Numbered from the stretch's first letter, positions 1-11,859 are shown. The stretch: DNA of 64,000 nt from Mercurialis annua (GCF_937616625.2 NC_065570.1:2986001-3050000); one strand, 5' to 3'. Notes: generated by a model not told the origin, from the sequence alone. Translations and numbers: made by a program.

Positions 1-30
1 TTTATAAAAACTGAATGGTATGGATTGAGC

Positions 31-261
31 TAACAGAATATCTACATCAGCAATCCACCTTTTGCCACTTGTCAATCATTCATTAGCTAGATAGTTAGTT
101 ATTTATGCATGTGTAGTGTGTGTAATGCTGAGTCAGCAATCTGTTACAATAACAGAATTAGTTTGTTAGAGGCAGTTATATTTTCTCATTGTATATATAA
201 GCTTATTTGCTGAATCAATAAAGACTACGAGATTATTTTCTTCCAAACACACATTGTGTTA
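31..261 (+). repeat. 5' LTR of the copia element
   Basis: 231 bp, nearly identical to 4914-5144. It begins TAACA and ends TGTTA, a perfect 5-bp inverted repeat instead of the usual TG...CA. The end is fixed by the primer binding site, which starts at the next base, and by the TGAGC target duplication just outside. A TATATATAA box at 193-200 and an AATAAA signal at about 217 fit the U3 promoter and R polyadenylation functions of an LTR. Confidence 0.93.
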
Positions 262-273
262 TGGTATCAGAGC
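262..273 (+). promoter_or_regulatory. Primer binding site, initiator Met-tRNA type
   Basis: TGGTATCAGAGC follows the 5' LTR with no spacer. This is the classic plant copia primer binding site, complementary to the 3' end of initiator methionine tRNA, from which minus-strand DNA synthesis starts. Confidence 0.92.
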
Positions 274-411
274 TCTCAGCTCATTTTCTTTTTCTCTGAG
301 AAGAAATTTTCTCGTCACTTTCTTGCTACTTTCTTAGCAACCAAACAGTCCTTTTCTCTCTGTTTTCTTAAAGTTTTTCACTTCTTATTAGCTTTTTGAA
401 TAGCTATTTTA

Positions 412-3400
412 ATGGCGAACACTGCGAGGTCAGAAGATTTGCCTTCCAGTCCATATTACTTACATCCTAATGAAAATCGATCCTTCATTAGTTCTCACAA
501 CCTCACTGTTAACTGGAAATAATTTTCACTCATGGTCTCGATCCATGCGCATGGCGCTCATATCAAAGAACAAGATTAAGTTCGTTGATGGCTCTATTCC
601 AGTACCTGGAAAAGATGATACTGGATATGATGTTTGGGAACGTTGTAACACTCTAGTGCTCTCATGGCTGATGAGATCGTTATCTCCTTCCATAGCACAG
701 AGTGTAATCTGGATACATTTTGCGAAAGATCTATGGGATGATTTGCATGACAGATTTGCACAAGGAGATGCAGTAAGAATTTCTGATTTGCAGAATGAGA
801 TCTACTCTTTAAAACAAGGTAACTCATCTGTGGTTGATTATTTTACCCATTTAAGAACTGTTTGGGATGAATTGAGCAATCTGAGGCCAATTTCTACTTG
901 TCATTGTCGTTCCACTTGTGATTGTGGACTTGTAGATATTGTGAGGTTATATCATAATCAAGATTTTGTGATAAGGTTTCTAAAAGGTCTTAATGACAAA
1001 TTCTCTGTAGTTAAGTCACAGATATTGTTGATGGAACCTCTGCCTTCCATTAATAGAGTTTTTTCACTTGTGATTCAACATGAGCGTGAGAATGGTGATA
1101 ACACTGCAATTCAACCACAAATGGTTGAATCTAATATCTTGTATGCTGGAAAAGAAAATTACAATGGATACAGTCAGACTCAAACTGCATCAAGTACCAA
1201 TTTCAAACCTAATACTGGTTACAATCAGTTCAACACTGGTGGATACAAAAAATACAACAACAACAATAAGAAACCTACGTGCACTTTTTGTGGAGGGTAT
1301 GGTCATCCAGTGGAAAAATGCTTCAAGAAGCATGAATATCCACCTGGCTATAAGCCACCTATCATAAATTATAATGGAGCAGTCAATCAAATGGAAATGG
1401 AAAGTTGCTGTAATGAAGGCAATATTCAATCTTATGTCAGTGCAGATGATGCACAGTCACCAATGGTGTTCACCAAAGATCAGTACAATCAACTCCTAGG
1501 GTTGATTCAGAATTCTGCTCCTAACTATGTTAACAAAACTACTCAGACCTATTTCCAGAACCCTAGTCAGCAATATGCATACAATCCTGCACAGAATTAT
1601 ACTCAGAATCATACACAGAATTACACTCAGAATCATTCTCACAATCCAGCACACTCTCCATTGCCTCAAATCAACACACTAGCTACAAACTTCACTTCAC
1701 CCCCTAAAGAAGAATCAGGTACAATTCTATACTCAAGCTTAAATGAAAATCCAATTACCAAAATAAGTTGGATTATTGACACAGGAGCAACTGACCATAT
1801 TGTCAGTTCTCTTGATTATTTGACAAATTCCAAACCAATTTCTCATGTGTTTATAAAACTACCTAATTCACAAAAGGTTCAAGTAACTCATGTTGGTAAT
1901 GTTCATTTGACAGCGTCTTTAATATTGCATAATGCATTGTATGTTCCAAACTTCAAATTCAATTTGATTTCTGCTAGTCAATTGCTGAAAACTAATAAAT
2001 GCTGCTTAATTGTTTACCCTCAAACCTGTTTTATCCAGGACACTGTCAATTGGAAGACGATTGGTATAGCTGAACTTTGGAATGGCTTATATCAGTTAGT
2101 GCAGCCTGTTGCACAATTTTCACATTCAAAGTCTGTTTTAGTTAATTCTTGTAAAATTTCCTCTCAAAACTTATGGCATTGCAGATTTGGCCATCCTTCC
2201 TTTCCTAGAATGCGTGCTCTATGTCAATTAGATAATAAAGTAACAATGAGTCAAAACTTTGATTGTGATATATGTCATATAGCTAAGCAAAGAAAATCTT
2301 CTTTTCCAGTTAGCATTACTTCTGTTCATGCTTGTTTTGATATGATACATATGAACATTTGGGGTCCATTTTCTACAGCTTCCTTATATGGTCACTACTA
2401 CTTCTTAACAATGGTAGATGATAAAAGTAGGTATGTATGGATATACCCCATGAAAAATAAATCCGAGGTTAGAAATTTAATTGTTAATTTTGTAAATCTC
2501 ATTGAAACACAGTTTTCATGCAAAATTAAATGCATAAGGTAAGACAATGGAAAAGAATTTGATATGGTTGATTTTTATGCATCCAAAGGAATTGTGCATC
2601 AAACCTCTTGCACATACACACCACAGCAAAACAATGTGGTTGAGAGAAAACACCAACACCTATTAAATGTAGCTCGTTCTCTTCATTTTCAAGCATCTCT
2701 ACCTTACAAATTCTAAATTGACTGCATCTTACATGCAACATATCTCATAAATAGAATACCATCACCCATTATTGATAATCATAGTCCATTTTTTGTTCTT
2801 TACAAGTCTCAACCTACATTTGACAATCTTAAAGTGTTTGGATGTCAATGTTTTATTTCTGTGGTAGGACCTCATAAGAATAAACTAGATCCTAGGGTCA
2901 ATATCTGTATCTTCATAGGTTATCCATCTAATGTCAAAGGCTATAGAGTCTATGACATTACTACACACAAAGTGTCTGTATCTCGCAATGTCATGTTTAA
3001 TGAAAAGGTCTTTCCTTTAACTTCTGCAATCTCTGATGATTTTTCAACTTCTTTAGTTTTACCAAATCTTGATACTGCTTGTCATTATGATTGTGAAACT
3101 AACAATTCTGCAGGCACTCAAACTGATATAATTCATTCAAGTTCATCTAATCCTCATCAGTCACCAGTTGACAATATCTTACCTAGAAATACACCTACTT
3201 CATCCCTCATTCATCCTACCAGACACTCAAAAAGAGTAACTAAACCTCCATCTCATCTTTCAGACTACATTTTATCTAAACCAACCAGACAAAACACTTC
3301 TCCTCACACTCTTTCCAAAGTGATTTCTTATCACAACCTACACCCTAAACACAAATCATATTCATTAGCATTATCAGCAATAAAGGAACCAAATTCATAC

Positions 3401-4906
3401 AATGAAGCAGTAATGCACAAATGCTGGCAGGAGGCCATGGTTGCTGAAATAACAGCTTTACAAAACAATAACACCTGGGAACTTACTCATCTACCAAACA
3501 ATAAAAAAGCAATTGGCTGCAAGTGGATCTACAAAGTCAAACACAACTCTGATGGGAGTATAGAACGTTACAAAGCTCGGTTGGTAGCAAAAGGATACAC
3601 GCAAAAATCTGGCATAGACTATGTAGACACATTCTCCCCAGTTGTTAAAATGACAACTGTTCGTGCTCTTCTTAGCATTGCTGCCTCTCAAAACTGGTAC
3701 CTACATCAGTTAGACATAAATAACGCCTTCCTACATGGAGAGTTAACTGAGGAAGTTTATATGACTCTTCCACAAGGTTTTGATAAAACCAGTCCTAATC
3801 TTGTTTGCAAACTCAAAAAGAGTCTCTACGGTTTGAAGCAAGCAAGCCGTCAATGGAATGCCAAATTGACATCAGCACTTCTCAGTCAAGGATTCAACAA
3901 TGCTCACTCTGATTCCTCAATGTTCATCAAAAGATTTGGCAAAGACATCACAGTTCTGCTAGTCTACGTTGATGATGTTATTTTAGCAGGAGCAAGCCTA
4001 ACAACCATAACATCCATCAAACATTTTTTAGACAACAAGTTTAAGATAAAAGATCTGGGCCCCTTAAATTTTTTTCTTGGTTTAGAAATTGCACGTTCTA
4101 AATCTGGAATAAATCTTTGTCAACGCCAGTATACTATTGATCTGTTAACAGAAACAGATTTCTTGGGAGCCAAGCCATGCAGCACACCAATGCCCGCCAT
4201 TACAAAACTCATTAAATCTGAGGAAGACCGTTTACAAGATGTTACATCATATAGAAAACTTGTTGGTAAGTTACTCTACCTAACTACAACAAGACCTGAT
4301 ATTTCATTTGCAGTCCAGCAACTATCCCAGTTTCTGGACTGCCCAACTTCCACTCACATGGCTGCTATACATCGAGTTCTTAGATACCTAAAGGGTACTC
4401 CTGGTCAAGGCTTGTACTTCTCCTCCACCAATGACATGCAACTGAAAGCTTTTTCTGATTCAGATTGGGCATCCTGTCCTGATTCACGAAAATCCATCAC
4501 AGGTTTCTGCGTTTTCTTGGGTTCATCCCTCATTTCTTGGAAGTCCAAAAAGCAAGCCACGGTTTCCAGATCTTCCTCAGAGGCTGAGTATCGTGCATTG
4601 GCATCAGTTACCTGCGAGCTCCAATGGTTACAATATTTTTTACAGGATCTTCATTTTCCCACATCAACTGCTCATGTTTAGTGTGACAATTTGTCTGCAA
4701 TAAAAATAGCAGAAAACCCAGTGTTTCATGAGAGAACGAAGCACATCGAGATAGATTGCCACTTGATTCGTCAAAAGATTCAAGAACACTTAGTTCGTTT
4801 ATTTCTAATTACATCACAAAATCAGCTCGCAGACTGTTTCACAAAGCCCCTACATCCAGCAATGTTAATCAAGTTGGGTATACAAAACTTGTATACTCCA
4901 CCTTGA
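412..4906 (+). pseudogene. Broken gag-pol polyprotein of the copia element
   Basis: The natural start is probably the ATG at 412, but that frame shifts by one base near 479. The main frame is open from 470. Three in-frame stops follow: TAA at 2540 (inside the integrase RSDNGKEF-type motif), TAA at 2714 and TAG at 4679. Domains in order are: gag (Retrotran_gag_3-like N-terminus), a CX2CX4HX4C zinc knuckle at about residue 271 of the 470 frame, protease with DTGA at about residue 437, GAG-pre-integrase, integrase, reverse transcriptase with YVDD at about 3965, and RNase H ending in an SSSEAEYRAL-type motif. The first integrase catalytic Asp, normally in a D-I-W-G-P-F context, reads Asn (about 2356), so integrase would be dead even without the stops. 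A short LTR and this gag type suggest the Ale lineage, which I infer only weakly. Confidence 0.93.
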
Positions 4907-4913
4907 GGGGGGC
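4903..4913 (+). promoter_or_regulatory. Polypurine tract
   Basis: TTGAGGGGGGC lies immediately before the 3' LTR, the expected site for priming plus-strand DNA. It overlaps the terminal TGA of the pol frame (4904-4906), as is common in compact copia elements. Confidence 0.88.
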
Positions 4914-5144
4914 TAACAGAATATCTACATCAGCAATCCACCTTCTGCCACTTGTCAATCGTTCATTAGCTAGATAGTTAGTTATTTATGCATGTGTAGT
5001 GTGTGTAATGCTGAGTCAGCAATCTGTTACAATAACAAAATTAGTTTGTTAGAGGCAGTTATATTTTTTCATTGTATATATAAGCTTATTTGCTGAATCA
5101 ATAAAGACTACGAAATTATTTTCTTCCAAACACACATTGTGTTA
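4914..5144 (+). repeat. 3' LTR of the copia element
   Basis: 231 bp, five transitions away from the 5' LTR. It is followed by TGAGC (5145-5149), the second copy of the target duplication. TATA and AATAAA motifs are conserved. Confidence 0.93.
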
Positions 5145-5149
5145 TGAGC

Positions 5150-8023
5150 TGCTGACCATTATAACCCGGATTTAACAGGAATGGGTTTGCGGGCGGTCAT
5201 CTCAAAGTTTGACAATAATTATGGGCTTCAGCTCGATGGAATGAGTCATCGTCATAAAAATAAATTATTTCTTATATATCATCTGATTCTCTTTTTATTC
5301 AATATATATACTTGCTAACATCTCCAATATTAAGAACTCGACATGTTAGCTTTGCTGCCATGCATATAATTTATAATTTTAAGTTAATTAATTCGAAATT
5401 GTAAGGCTAAATTATAAATAAAAAAAATAAGACAGAGCTAAAAAAAATTAACTAAATTAACTTGTTTATCCAACACTTTATTATGCTTAAAGACATTGTA
5501 CGTTTTATCCATTTCCTATCAGAAAATATTCATTTCTATAAAAGCGTGTTTTGTTAATATATAGTTACCGTCACAACGCAACAACTAACAGTCACTATCA
5601 TATTAAATATTTTATTTAAAGAATCACTATCATATTAATTTAAATTAGACACAAAAACATGTATTTTCTAACATCCACATCTACATGTATACAAATTTAT
5701 GCATACAATATACACTTCTGCGTTTTTCATAAGAAATTGAAAAATCAAGGCCCGCAGTGCTCCTCAAGAGCGTAGCCAGAAAATTAAAGCTGGAGGCGAA
5801 ATTTAAGGGATTTTGGGGATTGAATTTGAGTTTAATATGCAATTAGGGTAAAAAACTTATGTTCAGTTTAGTTCAGTTTATAATTAGGTAAAAAACTTAT
5901 GTTCAGTTTTTGATTTGTTAACACAATTAAAAAAAATAAAAAACCAAATAAAAAATTCAATATATATATTTGATATTTGTTCTTTAATTTTAGTATATAA
6001 ATTAATAAATTTCATATAACATATAAATATGCTAGCAAATATATAAAAAAAATTAAACACTAATTATTTAAAAAATGATCAATTCACTCTCTCATCTTAG
6101 TACAAAATATTAAAAAATCATTTTTAAAAATTCAGTCAAAAACTCATAAGTACACGATGCGTGAAACACACGTTTCATTATGAAATGGTAAATTTTTAAG
6201 ATGACCCTTATTATTTTAAAAGTCTATATATCATCATATCTATTTTTTCAAAAAAAATTAAAGATTTTTTTGAACTTTTTCTATTTAATTCTTTTTCTTC
6301 TTCTTCATCGCCAGCCACCAATCACACCAGTGCTACTCCTCTTCGTTATTGTTGTTTTTCCTTCGCCTGTCATGACGATTCGACGAATTAGAAGGGGTTC
6401 AATTCACATGCCGACGAACCATGTTCGTCTTAATCGAAGGTTCATCTGCAAACGAACAAACGCATATCTGTCGGCATACAAACCCATCTGTTCGTCAACA
6501 GTAAGATAGGACGGCGGGTTTGGCGGCTTGCGGTGGTTGATTAGGTTTAATTAGAATTAATTAGTGTTAGTTATGATTAGTTATGATTATAATTAGTTTT
6601 AATTATGTCTAATTAAGTATTCCACTTTTTTTTCAAAGGGGTGAAAATGATACGGTTCTGACAATTATGGTTTTTTTTTTACCGATTTTTGCTATAATAA
6701 TTTTTTATGATATTTTGTACAAAGTTAAGGGGTGATTTGATCCTTACTCAATTATTTGATGTTTAATATAATTTTTAAAAAATAAAAAATAAAAAGATTG
6801 GTTCAATTTTGAATTTTTTTGCAAATTTTAGTTGGTCAGCTTCGGTCGACTCTATACAGAACCGATCGATGCACAATCCTAACTGCAACTGCTATAGAAC
6901 ACAATGTATCTTTTTTTTTCTTGGATCAAAAATCACCATCTTCTTCGGTGAACTAATGGTGCTTAGTTATTCTAACTCTAACCTAGCTGACGCCGACGAA
7001 GACATGAACCATGCTAGAATAGTTGGAGCTTGTTCTCTATCTTGAAAATTTGCGATCAGAAGCAGGGCGCATGTTAAGCTCCGCTCATGCATATGGCGGC
7101 AACTATTGGTTTGCAAAAATTAGATTCAATCAAATTAATTGATTTATTTTGATTAATTCTAATAAATGTTTATGTTAATTGAGTAACGGTTTTTATTAAT
7201 TTGATAGGTTTGATTCGATTGATAAAAAAAATAAGGATGTAATTAAAAGTTATAAAAAAATTGGTTAGTTCCCGAATATTTTCATCTTTTCTACATAAGT
7301 ATTCTTATATTTTTATCAGTTTAACTAAATTAACCAATTAAAGTATTCAATTTGATGTTATATTAAACTTTTTAATTAATTTGATTAATTTAGTTTCTAT
7401 TAATTTGACATGCAGTCGGTTCATTTAAAAATGATAAAATGATCTAATTAATTGAGTTATGTGTATTTTATTGTGATTTGAATTGAACTGATCGAAAGCT
7501 CGCCCTAACTACATTTAAAGTCCTAACTCTCACATATTTTTATCGGAGTGTGCAAAAACCAAATTAATCTAAAACATAAAATCAAAGAATTTCGGTTCAA
7601 GTGGGTGTAATAATATAAAATATATTAATATTATATCGGTTCGGTTTCTACCATAAAAATTAATTCAGTTCTAATATAAATCAAACTAAAAACCGACTGA
7701 ACCTACCGTTGTTTGAGATTAAGATATTATTTCAATCTTGTCTATTTATTTAAAAAAATCACGTGCATGATCGAATTCACATTTCCCATCAAAATGTGTG
7801 TCCTCCAAGGCCAAAAGTATGAATTAGTGCCTCGTGAATTGACTCTTGACCGATGTGATTGTACAACATATTGAGAAAATATATGTATTATGTAGTTCAA
7901 AACTAGTACTACTATATTAGATTTCGGTACAAGACCTGCACCATATGCTAAACTAGTCATATACATTGCATATATAGATTAATTTCATGAAAAATTATTA
8001 AGAAATGGACGTTGTCCAAGTCT
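5150..8023. other. Intergenic DNA with a short coding-like scrap
   Basis: The first 110 bases after the copia target duplication read without a stop in one frame and look protein-like (motifs NPDLTGMGLRAV and YGLQLDGM), but I do not recognise the family. A short direct repeat containing TTATGTTCAG lies at about 5845-5910. The rest is AT-rich. Stretches at 7115-7510 and 7545-7720 are rich in TTAATTGATT and CGGTTCGGTTT motifs, typical of decayed hAT-like MITEs. I could not set ends for these and see no gene. Confidence 0.5.
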
Positions 8024-8032
8024 TAGTAATTA

Positions 8033-8318
8033 GAGAAAAGGTGCAAAAATGACCCTAATGTATAGCCCGTGTCTCATGTTGGCACCTCATGTATTTCGGA
8101 TCTCAAAAAGGACCCTAACGTCTTGAAAAAGTGTCAAAAATGACCCTTCCGTTAACATTTCCGTTTAAGGTCGTACACATTTATGTTTAACGTCGTCCAT
8201 GTTTTGTGTTTTTTTGATACTTTTTCGCAACGTTAGGGTCATATTTGAGATCCGAAATACATGAAGTGCCAATAAGATACATGAGATATACATGAAGGTC
8301 ATTTTTGCACCTTTTCTC
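8033..8318. mobile_element. Mutator-like MITE (9-bp TSD)
   Basis: 286 bp with long terminal inverted repeats of about 105 bp. The outer 12 bases, GAGAAAAGGTGC and GCACCTTTTCTC, are perfect complements. It is flanked by the exact 9-bp duplication TAGTAATTA at 8024-8032 and 8319-8327. There is no coding capacity. TSD length and long TIRs point to the Mutator superfamily. Confidence 0.85.
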
Positions 8319-8398
8319 TAGTAATTAAGATATGAGGCATTGTTCTGATAATTTTCGATACTGTTAAGATATAAGGCATTATTCTGATAATTTTCGAT

Positions 8399-8895
8399 AC
8401 GATCTAAAAGAGCGAAGCCAAAATTGAGTTTTAATAGAGATTTTGATCCTTTGAGGTCTTTTGCCTATCACTCCTTGTGGTAGTGCTTAATAAATCATCA
8501 TTTATCCAAAAAAAATTATACAAAAATTTAAAGTTTATTATTAAATTTTAGAATAATAAAATTTTAAAGGAGTTTTTGAAGAAGAAAAAAATAAAGGGGG
8601 CCAATCATATAAAGTTCAAATTAATATTATATTTTTTATAAAAAAGAAAAATTACAATTATGTTTTTAAAAAAAAATTGGAGGCTAGGGTCCCCTTAGGC
8701 AAACCCTTGCTCCACCTTTCTGATAATCTGTTTATACACGATATAAAATTAAGCGAATTTTCATATGAGATCAGATTATAAGCGGATAATTTTTTCATGA
8801 CACAGTTAATAGTAAGATAAACACATCTAGAACATGTTTAAATATATTTATTTATAATGTCAATTTATTAATTTATTATATGTCTTTTCATGCTT
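8399..8895. repeat. Dispersed direct repeat, copy A
   Basis: About 490 bp, similar in order and sequence to copy B at 9128-9550. Shared landmarks are AAAATTGAGTTTTAATAG, AATAAAGGGGGCCAATCAT, CCCCTTAGG and CATGACACAG. It contains no ORF and no recognisable ends. It is preceded at 8327-8400 by a short tandem duplication around GATAATTTTCGATAC. Confidence 0.7.
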
Positions 8896-8990
8896 TTTAT
8901 TAATAGTGTCAATTTGTTAATTTGCTATATTTATTAATAGTGTCAATTTGTTAAATATATGTTTAAATATAATTATTCATAGTGTCAATT

Positions 8991-9097
8991 GTTTTTTTGA
9001 TAATTGAAAAGGAGGAAGTGTTTGTGAGAGGAATTGAACCCACGATCTTAACAGTTTATTATCCAGCACCTATACCATTTGATCTACAACTTGCTGG
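8991..9097 (-). mobile_element. tRNA-derived SINE, copy 1
   Basis: On the minus strand this reads as a tRNA-like head with a pol III A box (TAGATCAAATGGTA) and a B box (GGTTCAATTCC) spaced as in a tRNA gene. A short body and an A-rich end (seven A) follow. Flanks at 8974-8990 and 9098-9114 match at 16 of 17 positions (TATTCATAGTGTCAATT and TATTAATAGTGTCAATT), as expected for a SINE target duplication. The flank motif is itself repeated locally, which weakens that last point. Confidence 0.72.
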
Positions 9098-9127
9098 TAT
9101 TAATAGTGTCAATTTGTTAATTTTTGA

Positions 9128-9550
9128 TACGATTCACAGGATCTCAACAAAAATTGAGTTTTAATAGGGGCTGAATTATACAAAAATTTAAAGTTAATTC
9201 TTAAATTTTAGAATAACAAAATTTTAATGGAGTTTTTGAAAAAGAAAAAAATAAAGGGGGCCAATCATATTAATTCAAATTAATATTATACTTTTTATAA
9301 AAAAAAAATTAAAACACTTTATAATTAAAAAAAAATGGAGGCCAGGATCCCCTTAGGTAAACCCTTGCTCCGCCTTTTTGATAATCCATTTATACACGAC
9401 ATGAAATTAAGCAAATTTAAATTGAATTTATATGAGATTATATCATAAGCAAATAATTTATTCATGACACAGCTAATAGTAAAAAATTGTTTAAAATATT
9501 TATTAATAGTGTCAATTTGTTAGCTAATTATATGTCTTTTCATGTTTTTT
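9128..9550. repeat. Dispersed direct repeat, copy B
   Basis: Second copy of the 8399-8895 repeat, in the same orientation. The SINE lies between the two copies. It ends next to the Stowaway-like MITE at 9552. Confidence 0.7.
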
Positions 9551-9551
9551 A

Positions 9552-10078
9552 CTCCCTTCGTCCTACAAAAATACGTCACCTTTTATTTTTAGTTAATAAT
9601 TTTAAAACTAACCGTCTTAATTACTCCTAATAAATATGGAGAATGATTTATAACCCATCTTTTTAAATCAACTATTTTCACACCCATTACGTGACAAAGT
9701 TTAATTCGTCCAATTCCCACCCAAAAATGTATATCTCAAAAAATATAATTTAATCAATTCATTGTTTGATTGCCACGTCAGGCGGTATAAAAAGGTGGAT
9801 TAAAAGTGTTGGGTTATATAGCATTACTCAATAAAAATACATTATTATTTTCAATTTAATTAACTGCCCCATATTTCAATATGGAATAAATATTAATTTT
9901 TAATACCAATACAAAATACATCAATCCAAAAAATTATCAATATATTATTTATTTATTTAAAAATTTATTAAAGGCAAAAATAGAAAAATACATAAATAAA
10001 CTATTTTTAACTAATCTAACAATTTTTTTTTTTAATTTTTGTGTTTGTCCAAGGCCTATTTTTATGGAACGGAGGGAG
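9552..10078. mobile_element. Stowaway-like MITE
   Basis: The termini are CTCCCTTCGTCC and GGAACGGAGGGAG, the signature of plant Tc1/mariner-type Stowaway elements. The left end has the expected TA, while the right flank reads CA, perhaps a mutated TA. At 527 bp it is longer than most Stowaways, so it may contain another insertion. Confidence 0.7.
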
Positions 10079-10143
10079 CATTAATAGTGCCAATTTGTTA
10101 ACTTGCTATATTTATTAATAGTGTCAATTTGTTAAATATATAT

Positions 10144-11822
10144 TGATAGGAGTAGAAATACTCCTATATTCTATTTGTTTTATATGTCATATATGTGCAT
10201 TTGACGTTGGTTTTGAGCTTCTTTGTACTCATTTTTGTGTATGAGCATTTCAGGCATAATGTGGGAGTTTTTCATGATATTCAAGCCATTTGTAAGCCAT
10301 TTTGATCATAATTGAAGTTTTGAAGAAAGTTGTGCGAAAATCCGATGAAAATAGACGCCGAGAGCACAATTTCCTACTTGTGAATTTGACCCCGCTGCAT
10401 TGATTGAAGATTTTGGAATATTTAAAGACTTCTAATGAATTTATATTCTTCACAAGAAATAAATTAGACATCCTAAACTTTCCATAGAATTAAGAATCGA
10501 CTCATTCCGACGTTTCTACACCGAGTTATGACCTTTTGAAGTAGACAGTTGTGCAGCAGAAAAAGTGCACGAACGTATAATTTAAAGTACACGAACGTGT
10601 ACTTTGGCCGAAGGGAAATTGATGGCGAAACTGAAGAAAAAAGTGAAAAAATGGCTAAGTGTTGGGGTGCACGAACGTGTACCTATAAAGCACGGACGTG
10701 CACCCCCAAAATCAACAAAATGTGCACGAACGTGCACCAAAGTGCACGAATGTGCACTTGAGGGTTCCTGCGATCTGTTTTGGACAAAAAATGCCCCGAA
10801 ACATTGCCAAACACCACCAAACTCAAGGGCACTTCTGGGTTTTCATTTAAACTCGACCTAAAGTCATTCTCTGAGCCAAAAGACATATAAATACCGCATT
10901 AAGACATTGAAGGAAGGGTTCGCTTAGTTCGCCACATTAGAAATTAGTTTTTACATTAGTTTAGCTTAGTTTTTGATATTCGTTCACTGTTTTAGTTTGT
11001 ATTCTGGATTTTCTACACTATTGTTTTGGGATTATTGTCGACTAAGGTACGATTATTATTAAGAGATTAATTTTATTGTTTCTTATTCAGCCATGAATTC
11101 TTATTACATTATTGTTGAACTTTCTTTGAATATGTGTAGCTAAATCCTCCATTGGGGATTATTAATGGGATTTATGTTTTTTTTTAACAAATTGGATTGG
11201 TGGGTTTTTGTTCTTATCGTGTTTTAATTATTGTTCTTAAAGCTTGATTTTATTTGGCCAATTTATTCATTATTATGTGTTTTGATTTTAACTCGAGAGA
11301 GTAAAACTGGAATAGACCAACATAATTAAGAACGTAGGAGTTAATTGCGCGAGAGTGAATTGACGAGTATGTATTCTTAGGGCTTACTTAATAAACATTA
11401 ATTGATTAGTAATTTAGGTCAATCATTGTGCGAGAGTGAGTAATTAGCCTGTTACTAGTTTGTTATCTGTTTTTGCCTACAATTGCTCGAGAGAGAATTT
11501 TAGGTGCTTACGATTAGTCTGAACTTTAGTAGAACAACCAAATCCATATTCCAATCTGATTAAACAGCATAATGAAAGTTAATAATCCCTATTCTTTCCA
11601 TTATTGTTAAAACCTTATTTCCATTACAACTTTTATTAATTTTATCCATAATTGTTATTTCAGTTTATTTAGTTTAATAACAACATTCAAATATCTTTTT
11701 GGCTATTCAAATTGAGTTTTCTAACTGGTTGTCTGTAGAAGCTTTCTCTGTGGGTATGATATCCGGACTTCGCAGTCTGTTTTACAAGTTGGCATACGTA
11801 CGCTTGCGTATTTTTACCAACA
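10144..11822. mobile_element. Solo LTR, probably Ty3/gypsy type
   Basis: 1679 bp starting TGATAGGAGTAG and ending TTTTTACCAACA, so it has TG...CA ends. It is flanked by the 5-bp duplication TATAT (10139-10143 and 11823-11827). It contains no pol or gag sequence. Inside are several GTGCACGAACGT-type palindromic motifs (10560-10760) and repeated CGAGAG motifs. The end region resembles plant LTRs that finish with a CTGTGGG...CGGACTT block. The superfamily is inferred from general look only. ORFs inside it are chance. Confidence 0.68.
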
Positions 11823-11859
11823 TATATATTTAAATATATTTATTAATAGTGTCAATTTG

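Larger units (their letters stand above)
31..5144 (+). mobile_element. Ty1/copia LTR retrotransposon, complete but inactivated
   Basis: A full element of about 5.1 kb. It is bounded by two 231-bp LTRs (31-261 and 4914-5144) and by the 5-bp target duplication TGAGC at 26-30 and 5145-5149. A primer binding site follows the 5' LTR directly and a polypurine tract precedes the 3' LTR. The internal region encodes gag, protease, integrase, reverse transcriptase and RNase H in the order that defines copia elements. By eye the LTRs differ at 5 of 231 positions, all transitions, so the insertion is fairly young. The coding region is broken at several places, so it could move only with proteins supplied by another copy. 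Confidence 0.95.

Noticed and set aside
6201..6509. 102-codon ORF with a hydrophobic start
   Set aside because: Composition follows the AT-rich background. There is no domain, no splice context and no homology I recognise. The second half comes from CGAAC/GTTCG repeats.
6801..7045. 78-codon ORF near 6809
   Set aside because: No domain or splice support; composition is background-like.
10549..10886. Overlapping ORFs rich in Cys, Thr and Arg on both strands
   Set aside because: They lie inside the solo LTR and are translations of GTGCAC palindromic repeats.
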